From NCBI GenBank assembly GCA_026770575.1, contig MU657250.1:25253-36760 (forward strand): a stretch of 11,508 nucleotides of DNA, written 5' to 3'. The translations under genes were made by a program, and so were the position numbers. Source of the stretch: Pelagophyceae sp. CCMP2097 (taxonomy: Eukaryota > Sar > Pelagophyceae). Numbering within the stretch: the first letter of the stretch is position 1; every line of letters begins with the position of its first letter. Positions 1 through 6,512 of the stretch are shown piece by piece. The notes beneath the pieces were generated by a model. That model made no database searches and was not told the DNA's origin. It saw only the letters and a program-made list of their open reading frames with translations.

Positions 1-201
1 ACGAGGACAACGCTTTGAGCCGTTCGCGGCGCGCGCGCAACGGACGCCACCCAAGTCGTGACGCCACAAGTCCGAGTGGCATCGCGATCGCAGCCCATCA
101 AACGGTCCGTCCCGGACAAAAATTACAACCAGCCCGTCCCGGACGGAGATTCTAAACACCTTCCATCGCCCGTCGCGCCCTCCACGGGACCCCTCCGAAC
201 T

Positions 202-242
202 GACTACCCTCGACCACGACCGACCTACCCTCGCCCACGACC
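202..242. repeat. Imperfect tandem duplication, 20-21 bp unit
   Basis: Two adjacent copies are visible: 202-221 (GACTACCCTCGACCACGACC) and 222-242. They differ by one inserted C and one A-to-C change. This is a simple local duplication in non-coding sequence with no evident function. Confidence 0.7.
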
Positions 243-314
243 TCACCGAATCCCTCTTATACACCAGCTCCGAAGCCCGGCGACCCCTATTGCCCCTGGT
301 AATCCTTCAATCAA

Positions 315-377
315 AGGACCCGAAGGGCCCTTGCCGTAAACTGACGTTGAATAAACGGCAAGGACCCTTCGGGTCCT
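315..377. repeat. Long hairpin with palindromic arms and AATAAA loop
   Basis: Arm 315-337 is the reverse complement of arm 355-377 at 22 of 23 positions; the single mismatch would be a G-U pair in RNA of one sense. The loop is 17 nt, and an AATAAA hexamer (350-355) overlaps its 3' edge. Each arm also contains its own palindrome: 315-331 is AGGACCC-GAA-GGGCCCT and 361-377 is AGGACCC-TTC-GGGTCCT. It could be a terminal-inverted-repeat mini element, a structured 3'-end signal, or a foldback repeat. The sequence alone does not decide between them. Confidence 0.85.
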
Positions 378-473
378 CAACAATTGTAATGCCATGGGCT
401 TGCTCTTCGCCGCCCGGCACACGTGTCCTCGTAGTCCGCGCGCACGCGTGCTGCTCCATCGACCGAGAGCACG

Positions 474-809
474 ATGGGACGCGCAGACGCCGCCCGCTGC
501 ACCGGTTTGTCGTCTCGGGCCGCTCCACAAACGCGTCGTTCGGCTGCCGTCGACCTCGTCGGCTCGTCGCTCGCGCGCCGCGCGCGCGTCCGGCCGCCGT
601 CGACGTCGGCTCGCTGCTCGGTCGCCTCGCGCGCCACGGCACAGCGCGCCGCCTCGAGCGCCGTGGCGCGCGCCGCCCGTGCTCGCGGCCGCGGCCGGCG
701 CGCTGCCTCGAGCTCCGCGCCGGCGCCGTCTCGAGCCCCGCCGGTGCTGTCGTGCGTGTGCGCACTGCGCGAGTTCGCCGCCGCCGTCGTCGTCGTCGTG
801 GGTGCGTAG
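474..809 (+). CDS. Small Ala/Arg/Ser-rich ORF, doubtful
   Basis: This 111-codon frame starts at an ATG with a favourable context (A at -3, G at +4). Third-position GC is high in its last two thirds. The product is Ala/Arg/Ser/Val-rich with no recognisable domain, ending in a Val run. Such a composition also arises by chance in DNA this GC-rich. The same third-base bias is equally explained by a minus-strand frame that shares its third positions. It would be convergent with the methyltransferase gene, ending about 107 bases from that gene's stop. No function is proposed. Confidence 0.15.
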   Translation: MGRADAARCTGLSSRAAPQTRRSAAVDLVGSSLARRARVRPPSTSARCSVASRATAQRAASSAVARAARARGRGRRAASSSAPAPSRAPPVLSCVCALREFAAAVVVVVGA

Positions 810-915
810 CCGGCGCGCGCGCCGTTCGTCCTTGGATCGCCGCGGCCGACTTGCGCCGTCTCGGGCCCATCGGCAGGCGCGTGCGCCGCCGCGCAGCGCC
901 GGTTCGAGGACGACG

Positions 916-2535
916 TCAGTCGAAGCTCACGACCTTGAGCCCTTGATGCCACGCCGAGGGGTCTTTGGACTGTCCAGGCGTTTTCGCAGCCTTTCTGTTC
1001 TTGTTGTTCTTCTTCTTCGTCGGCTGCTGCTGCGGCGGCGGCGGCTTGGTCGCGCATTTGCCCTGGGCCTTGGTGGCGGGCGGGGCCGCCGGCGCGCGCG
1101 CGGTAGCCTTGGTCGCCTTGGTCGCGAGCTTGGCCCGCGGTCGGTCGGCCGAGTCGTCGCGTTTGTTCTTCTTCTTGCCCTTGTAGACGCCGCCGCCGCC
1201 GTCCTCGGGCGCGCAGCCGCGGCCGCGCTTGAGGCGGCGCGATACCTCGTTGGTCGTGGGCACGCCGCTGGCGAACGCCCGCTTGAGGCGCTGGAACTTG
1301 GCCGCGTCGGCGGGCCACTTTGCTGCGCCACCGTCGTTCTGGAGGAGCGCGACGAGCGTGTCGTAGGGCGCGGCGCGGTGCCGGTCGCGGCGCTGGTGCT
1401 GGGCGCCGTCGACGTAGCCGTGGTCATCCTTGGCGACGAGGACCGACCCGCGCCGGAAGCGGGAGGCGCCGAGGCTCGCAAACGCCTCAGAGTCGCGCCA
1501 GCCGGGCACGACGATGGCGAAGGACAGCGGCGCCGCCGTCGCCGCGAGGAGCGCGTCGCACCGCGCGGCGACGGCCTCCATGAGCCCGGGCACAAAAGGT
1601 GGGTTCACCTCGAACGAGCCGCGCGTCGGGGCGAAGTCGAAGAAGCCGCCCATGGACCCAAAGGCGGCGTCTGTGTCGGCGGCCGCGGAGCAGAAGCGCT
1701 CGAAGAAGCAGTTGAGCGGGCTGGCGAAGCACTCTGCGTGGACGCCAAAGTCGTCGCGCAGCGCCTCGAAGACGGCCGTCGGCAGCGCGGCGTGGAAGCC
1801 GTGGCCCGCGGCGCCGGCGTAGCGCAGGAGGACGCAGTAGAGAGCGTCGTCAAACGACGCGCCGCCGCCGTGCCTCAAATGCAGCGCGCGCAGCTTGTCC
1901 ACGTGCGCCGTGTTCGCCTTGAGCAGCTTCTTCTCCAGGCCGCCGAGGCAGGGCAGCTTGGCACCGAGGCGCAGCGTGACGTCGACGCTGTGCCGGTTCG
2001 TTACGACGACGACCGTCGCCGACCCGCCGTACGCCGCCGCGAGCCGCTGCGTCTCCGCGAGGTCCACCGCGTTGGCCGCGGCGCACGCCGCCGCGACGCG
2101 CGCCGCGCGCGCGGCGCCGCCGCGCTCCAAATCGGCGACGATGCACGGCAGGCTGCGCACGGGCACGGCGCTCTGGCCCTCGAGCTGCCACCGCTCAAAG
2201 GCGAGCATCGGCGCCGCGCCCGCGCCCGCCTGTCCGACCGCGGCGACGTACGCCGCCTCGAGGCGCTTCCGCGCGCGCGCCGCGACGGCGTGCTCCGCGA
2301 GGCTCGCGAGCGGCGACGCCGGCGCCGCGCGTGCCACGGCGCCGCTCAGCGGCCGCGGCGACGAGTCCCAGAGCACGTCGCGCTTCGCCGGCGTCGGCCC
2401 GTCCTCGCGCCGCCGTGTCAGCGCCGCCGCCGCAGCAGCCGATCGCGGCGCCGCGGTTGGCGCGTGCAGAGGGCCCGTCGTCGGCGTCCGCCGCTGCGCC
2501 TTGAGCGACTTGGGCCGAGCGCCGTCGTGGCTCAT
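916..2535 (-). CDS. PCIF1/CAPAM-like cap-specific adenosine N6-methyltransferase, WW-less
   Basis: This 539-residue protein matches the catalytic region of PCIF1 (CAPAM). That nuclear enzyme uses SAM to methylate N6 of 2'-O-methyladenosine beside the mRNA cap, giving m6Am. Visible family features: ECFASPLNCFFERFCSA at about residues 268-284, GSFEVNPPF at 306-314 with the catalytic-type NPPF motif at 311-314, PLSFAIVVPGWRD at 336-348, and a late LLQNDGGAAKW block at 397-407. Human PCIF1 has an N-terminal WW domain that binds Ser5-phosphorylated RNA polymerase II CTD. Here the first ~60 residues are low-complexity and no WW is present. The C-terminus (about 435-520) is Lys/Arg/Pro/Gln-rich with clusters such as KGKKKNKR, probably nuclear localisation or RNA contact. 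The start is the first ATG of the open frame; no intron is needed. The gene lies head-to-tail downstream of the hydroxylase gene, 232 bases away. Confidence 0.9.
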   Translation of the reverse strand: MSHDGARPKSLKAQRRTPTTGPLHAPTAAPRSAAAAAALTRRREDGPTPAKRDVLWDSSPRPLSGAVARAAPASPLASLAEHAVAARARKRLEAAYVAAVGQAGAGAAPMLAFERWQLEGQSAVPVRSLPCIVADLERGGAARAARVAAACAAANAVDLAETQRLAAAYGGSATVVVVTNRHSVDVTLRLGAKLPCLGGLEKKLLKANTAHVDKLRALHLRHGGGASFDDALYCVLLRYAGAAGHGFHAALPTAVFEALRDDFGVHAECFASPLNCFFERFCSAAADTDAAFGSMGGFFDFAPTRGSFEVNPPFVPGLMEAVAARCDALLAATAAPLSFAIVVPGWRDSEAFASLGASRFRRGSVLVAKDDHGYVDGAQHQRRDRHRAAPYDTLVALLQNDGGAAKWPADAAKFQRLKRAFASGVPTTNEVSRRLKRGRGCAPEDGGGGVYKGKKKNKRDDSADRPRAKLATKATKATARAPAAPPATKAQGKCATKPPPPQQQPTKKKNNKNRKAAKTPGQSKDPSAWHQGLKVVSFD

Positions 2536-2767
2536 GGTGCTGTTGGGGGTGGTGAGCGGCTGCGTCGGGACTCGAAGGCCGAGACGTCGACGTCGACGTC
2601 AGAAGGTCCTCGAGGGTCTATCGCCGTTTCCAGAGATTTAAGACAGTTTTAAAAAAGCGAAGACTGAGGTCCCTAGTTGGGTTTCGCCCGGGGTCTGATG
2701 CACCGCTCGCCTCGAGGACCATCATCTTGGACTTAAAATCGAGGCTCGCTCTCGAACGCGCTTCGGG
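2536..2767. other. Spacer between two minus-strand genes
   Basis: This 232-base gap must hold the 3' end of the hydroxylase gene and the promoter and 5' UTR of the methyltransferase gene. It includes an ACGTCG hexamer repeated almost three times at 2584-2600 and a short AT-rich tract around 2632-2660 (TTTAAGACAGTTTTAAAAAA). No AATAAA on the minus strand and no clear core promoter element was found. Confidence 0.5.
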
Positions 2768-5081
2768 TCAGGTCGGTCCCTCGGAGGCCTTTTGTGGCAC
2801 GTGGCGGACCGCCTCGGTGGCGCAGGCGTCGGGCCAGCTCGAGTAGAGCGAGACGCCGCCGGAGCCGCCGCTGCCAGTGCGCTCACGGGCCGCGTCGCGC
2901 CTACGTGGCGACTCGCACTCTGGAAGCACGTGCACGGCGGCCGACGCGGCTTCGCACCAGGGCGCGTGGTGGCCGACTTTGACTGCCATGTCCATGGTGC
3001 GCTCGGCTTCGTCGGCGTTGCCGCGGGCGGCGTGGTAGAGCGAGGCGAGGTGGAGGCCCTCGGGCAGGCCCGACGCGGTGAACCAGCCGGCGGCGAGTTC
3101 GGCGTCCATTTCCGCAAAGCCGAAGAGGTGCGCGACGCCTAGGTTGTACGCCGCAAAGGTGTGGCCCTTTGCCGCCGCCTCCTCGAGGAGCGAGACGGCC
3201 TCAGCGAGGCGCGTGGCGTAGGAGCCGCCCCGCGCGGCGGCCGTCTCGTTGGCGACGAGCATCTGCGCGAGCGCGAACGCGCACTCCGGGTCGGCTTGCT
3301 CGACGCCGCGGCGGAACCACGCCGCCGCGACGCCCGCGTCGTAGGCGAGCGTCGAAGGGAGGCGCTTCAGCGACGCGCGGCCGAGCTTAAGCATCGACCC
3401 CGCGAGGCCGTGGCCCGCGGCGCGCTCGTGCCAGCGCAGGTGCGCGCCCGGGTCGCGCGGCGACGCGGCCTTTGAGGCGTGGAGCGCCTCGCATATGGGA
3501 TTCCCGTCGTGGGCGCAGGCCTCGAACCACGTCGCCGAGAGGTCGTCGCACGTCTCCGAGTCGCGGTACCAGAGGATCCAGCTCCAGCGCGTGCCCGAAA
3601 GGACGTGGACGCCGTGGTGCAGCTCGCTCGCGTGCACGGCGGCGTCGCCGCGGTCGAGGCCGAGGTAGAGGCGTTCGCCCTCGCCGCCGACGACGTAGAG
3701 GCCGCCGGCGTACTCGGCGCCCGAATCAGCGAGCGAGACAACGACGGTGACGAGCGCGTGCTCGTCGTGGTGCGGCTCGTGCGACCGCCGCTCGCCGGGC
3801 AGGTAGCGGCGCACGAGCGAGTAGCACGGCGTGCAGGCGCCGCGGCACGCCGCCGCGTAGCGCGCGTTCACAAACGGCGTGACGCGCGCCGCGACGATAG
3901 GGTCCATGACCGCGCGGAGCCGCGCGCGCAGCGGCGCCCGCGCCGCAAAGTGCGCCGCAGACTTGTCCAGCTTGAACAGCGTGTCCACGCGCGCATCGGC
4001 CAGCGGCGGCGGCGCGGCGCACGTCCCGTCGCCGGCGGCGCAGGTGTGTTCCGCCTCGAGCGCACGGATGTCGTCGTTGAAGACGAAGATCTCGTGCGAC
4101 GGCATGCCGTCGACCTGCGCCGCAGCGTCGAAGAGCACCGTCCCCGAGCGCCGCAACCGGAGGTTGGGGCCAGTTGAGGGGGCGGCCGTCCCCCGGGGGC
4201 CTCTTTCGCTTCGTTGCTCCGTGGCTTCGCTCGCGTCTCGGGCGCCGCCTTTGGACCGAGTCCGGGTCCCCGTCGAAGTCGACGGTCGGGTCCTGCACGA
4301 GCGCGAGCACGCGCTGCACCTCGTCGCGGCTTACGACGGCGCGGAGGACGTCGAAGTGCGATGTTTGGTTTATGGACGAATGCGTGACGCGGCCCGGGCT
4401 GATGCGAAAGGCGCCGTCCGCCGCCCAGCGCGCGGGCCCAAAGTCCGAGTAGACCTCTGCGCCGCGCACGTCGGCGGGCCGTAGCGGCGCCGCGGCCACC
4501 ACCGGCGCGCCCCAGCCCGCACGGCCGTGGCCCGGCGCGAGAAACGCGGCCGCGCAGGCCACGTTCGTCTCCGCCGCGCGTGCGCCGTCTGCCTCGCGCG
4601 GGGCCTGGTCCGCGGCGCGCGCGTGCGCCGCGTGAATGTCCTGTGCGAGCGCGGCGAGCGACCGCGCCCCCGCGTACGCCGCGAAGCGCCGGCCGTCCCA
4701 GACGACGACGCCCGGCTCGTCGGCCTTGGGCGCCAGAACGCAGAGCGCGCCGCAGTCGGCGCGCGCGAGGCGCCACATGGCCTCGGGGTACGCGGCCGCG
4801 GCCACGGCCCAAAACTGCCGAAAGTCGGCGCACACGCCAGAGGCGCAGGCCTCGGGGTCGACGAGCACGTACGCGGGCAGCCGCGACGCCGTCACCGCCG
4901 CGGCGTTGAATTCACGCAGCGCCGGCGGCGCCGCGGCGTCAAAGGTCGCGGCTTCGGCTCCCGCAGCTCCCCACTCGCCCACGTCGACGACGCAACACAG
5001 CAGCAGGCAGAGGCAGAGGCGACTCGCCGGCGGGAGGCGACTCGGCGCCGCCACGCCGAGAGGGGGCACCGCGCGCGCCAT
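2768..5081 (-). CDS. Secreted thioredoxin-like / prolyl-4-hydroxylase-like 2OG-Fe(II) oxygenase with Sel1 repeats
   Basis: Two exons, 5081-4257 and 4114-2768 (minus), give 723 residues. A Cys/Leu-rich hydrophobic stretch at about 22-33, followed by small residues near 40-45, is a signal peptide. Residues ~55-152 look thioredoxin-like (strand, PGVVVWDG at 123-130, then a YAGAR loop and helix) but lack a CxxC active site; the nearest is CASGVC at 79-84. The oxygenase domain has the Fe(II) triad H390, D392 (PHHDEH) and H441, with R451 (SGTR) as the 2-oxoglutarate ligand. This arrangement is typical of prolyl 4-hydroxylases, which hydroxylate proline in secretory proteins using O2 and 2-oxoglutarate. 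Residues ~535-650 form about three Sel1/TPR-like helical repeats (for example AVSLLEEAAAKGHTFAAYNLG), probably for protein binding. NQT at 238-240 could be glycosylated. Location is inferred as ER or Golgi lumen. The substrate is unknown, and a lysyl or other 2OG hydroxylase remains possible. Confidence 0.87.
4115..4256 (-). other. Intron of the hydroxylase gene (142 nt)
   Basis: Reading stays open through the donor side but becomes Arg-rich nonsense after DPDS. Homology-like sequence resumes in another frame as VDGMPSHEI. Splicing at TCG|GTCCAA and GCGCAG|GTCGAC, phase 0, joins these into DPDSVDGMP, a continuous run typical of the start of P4H-like catalytic domains. The donor GTCC is weak. 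GGTC is present at both junctions, so the exact cut cannot be placed from sequence beyond the GT-AG rule. Confidence 0.75.
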
Positions 5082-5195
5082 CCCCGCGGGCCCTTGGAAA
5101 CCGTTTGATCTCTGTGGCTCCTTGTCTGACTCTGCTCGTCCCCGACACGCGTACTAAGCAGCTCCTTCCGCGTTGTCGGCGTCGCGGCAATTAGA

Positions 5196-5207
5196 CTACA
5201 ATTGTAC
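5196..5207. repeat. CTACAATTGTAC motif, copy 1
   Basis: The 12-mer CTACAATTGTAC contains the palindrome TACAATTGTA and occurs again exactly at 6166-6177. Related CAATTGTA cores occur at 381-388 and in the palindrome at 5261-5278. In DNA this GC-rich such recurrence is unlikely by base composition alone, and suggests a dispersed element end or binding site. Confidence 0.6.
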
Positions 5208-5218
5208 AAGCATAGGCC

Positions 5219-5229
5219 CTAGTGACTAG
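5219..5229. repeat. Short palindrome CTAGT-G-ACTAG
   Basis: A perfect inverted repeat with 5-bp arms and a 1-nt spacer lies just beyond the first CTACAATTGTAC copy. It is small, and is recorded because several similar CTAG-containing palindromes cluster in this intergenic region. Confidence 0.5.
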
Positions 5230-5260
5230 CCGGGCGGTATTAAAAAGGTCTTTCAAAGTA

Positions 5261-5278
5261 ATACAATTTCAATTGTAT
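5261..5278. repeat. Palindrome ATACAATT-TC-AATTGTAT
   Basis: Perfect 8-bp arms flank a 2-nt spacer in an AT-rich patch about 180 bases upstream of the hydroxylase start codon. It could be a cis-regulatory site or a relic of an inverted-repeat element sharing the CAATTGTA core. Confidence 0.65.
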
Positions 5279-5602
5279 CTTGGGTATTATTGCGTTTGGC
5301 GAAAAGCCGACGCCGCCGCTGCAAAGAGCGCGACCTCTGGACCATCCGGCCTCCTTTGATCGTGAGGATCGGGGACCTGGCGCCTGAGCTACACCCGCCC
5401 AAAGGTCTCAGATAAGCGCCGACTATAGGCGGGGTTAAAGGTCGTCGGCGAGGTCAGGCCAACCCACCTCCAGTGACCCCTATACGGGCGTGAACGCAAG
5501 GCGGCGCCGCACACGGGCATGGCACGAGGGGGGAGGGTAAGTCTGCGAGGCCACCGACCGTCGGAGAGATCGACACAATCTTGAAACTTATCATACTTGC
5601 AG

Positions 5603-5642
5603 GGGCCCGCCATTGGCCCGCCGTGCCATGGCCCGCGGGCCC
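5603..5642. repeat. GC-rich inverted repeat
   Basis: GGGCCCGC (5603-5610) and GCGGGCCC (5635-5642) are perfect 8-bp arms around a 24-nt spacer that itself contains further GGCCCGC-type copies. It could be a hairpin, or simple GC-rich low complexity. Confidence 0.45.
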
Positions 5643-5805
5643 TTTGCGTGCTGCGCTTGGTGCGCGTGCCGGTCCTCGGTCGTCACCGCGCGCCTTTGCC
5701 CGTCTCCGGCGGCGTCACCGTGCCCTTTGAAAGGAGTACCTAGACCGTGTGTTGTTTGAAACGCGACGACGGCAGTTGATTACGTGATGCTGCGCGTCGC
5801 TCACC

Positions 5806-5973
5806 ATGTTCACAGCGTCGTCGGACTTCGGGTCGGCCTTGGGCGCCATGCTGGGCGCGCCGCCGGCGGCTGGAATGGGCCCGTACTTACGACGACTGTC
5901 CGCCGACTATCAAAATCTCATCTTTAGACCGCTCCACCAGGACGACGCGGTCGACCCTGACAAAACTTCTTAG
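5806..5973 (+). CDS. Weak small ORF, possibly first part of a broken or spliced gene
   Basis: The 55-codon ORF starts at an ATG in good context (CACCATG) and reads MFTASSDFGSALGAML onwards, ending in TAG at 5971-5973. No domain is recognised. Beyond the stop, other frames remain open: one gives a Thr/Pro/Leu-rich run (DIITEETYLFPTPYLTPTEL) to a TAG near 6189. Another can be reached through a hypothetical 91-nt intron 5883-5973 (donor GTACTT, acceptor TTCTTAG), giving a 74-residue product ending at 6121. It may be a short real gene, a decayed gene, or chance. Confidence 0.2.
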   Translation: MFTASSDFGSALGAMLGAPPAAGMGPYLRRLSADYQNLIFRPLHQDDAVDPDKTS

Positions 5974-6150
5974 ATATTATCACAGAGGAGACCTACCTCT
6001 TTCCAACGCCGTATCTAACTCCAACAGAGCTGCCCGCGTCGAGGCTGCTGACGCGGGAAAGACAGTATTTAGCGAGTTTGATAGTCCGGCCGGCCGGCAA
6101 AAAAAACGCCTATGCGAGTAGACAGCTTCACTTTTTTCAAGCTACAAGTG

Positions 6151-6321
6151 TAGGAATCCCTAGATCTACAATTGTACTACTATTAAATTAGAGGCCTTTA
6201 TAGGCTTTAAAAACGCCTCTGAGTGTAGTACACGTGTGAGGCGTGAGGGTTTGATATTATATTCCGGGGAGAGGCAGGCGCGGCGAGCCGTGTAGGATTC
6301 CTAGACTAGGAATCCTAGATC
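6151..6321. repeat. Cluster of direct and inverted TAGGAATCC repeats
   Basis: TAGGAATCCCTAGATC (6151-6166) recurs as TAGGAATCCTAGATC at 6307-6321, with a 1-nt indel. An inverted copy at 6293-6304 forms a perfect 12-bp-arm palindrome with 6306-6317. Inside are the second CTACAATTGTAC copy (6166-6177), a weak hairpin AGAGGC/GCCTCT (6190-6195 and 6215-6220) and the palindrome GTGTA-G-TACAC (6223-6233). The arrangement resembles the ends of a miniature inverted-repeat element or a palindromic repeat family, but no transposase or clear target-site duplication is seen. Confidence 0.55.
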
Positions 6322-6512
6322 GGCAATTTCTCTCAAATTAGTTTGGAACTTTTTGGCGATAACCAGCGCCAAGCCTGAGGAGTGTTTGAGCCGGCGGGGT
6401 CCACGGCCGCGCGTCGACGGACGCGCTCCGGCGCCTCGGGCGGCGCGCGCCGTCGCGTCGTTCGCCCGCGCCGTTGCGTCGTTGGCGGCACCGGTGCGGG
6501 CGTCTGCGCGGC

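Larger units (their letters stand above)
1..915. other. Left flank without a confident gene
   Basis: No recognisable protein domain or RNA gene is seen here. The first 300 bases are moderately GC-rich with short repeats, including CGTCCCGGAC near 108 and again near 141. From about 420 to 910 the DNA is extremely GC-rich and Arg/Ala-coding in several frames. A/T is depleted at every third base (positions congruent to 2 modulo 3), which is coding-like and equally compatible with a plus-strand ORF at 474-809 and an ATG-less minus-strand frame ending at 377. The stretch directly 3' of the methyltransferase stop at 916 should also carry that gene's 3' UTR. Confidence 0.5.
5082..6512. promoter_or_regulatory. 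Divergent intergenic region between hydroxylase and WW/B-box genes
   Basis: This 1.43 kb region separates two divergently oriented genes, so it should contain both promoters and 5' UTRs. About 5190-5290 and 5960-6380 are clearly AT-richer than the flanking genes and hold several palindromes and shared short motifs, listed separately. No TATA-type element could be assigned with confidence. No tRNA-like T-loop or known small nuclear RNA signature was recognised on either strand. A weak small ORF begins at 5806. Confidence 0.5.

Noticed and set aside
394..2652. Plus-strand open frame of about 750 codons antisense to the PCIF1-like gene
   Set aside because: The product is Arg/Ala-rich filler without domains. 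The minus strand over the same span carries a clear enzyme family with conserved motifs. Long antisense frames are expected at this GC level.
3479..4177. Plus-strand open frame opposite the oxygenase domain
   Set aside because: The minus strand has the HxD...H...R oxygenase motif. The plus product is an Arg/Val/Ala-rich shadow.
5389..5613. Minus-strand 74-codon ORF in the intergenic region
   Set aside because: It has no domain and no codon-quality signal, and its length is within chance expectation.
5340..6350. Possible tRNA, 5S or spliceosomal RNA gene
   Set aside because: The region was checked for T-loop (GTTCRA-like), cloverleaf pairing and known snRNA core motifs on both strands. Nothing convincing was found.
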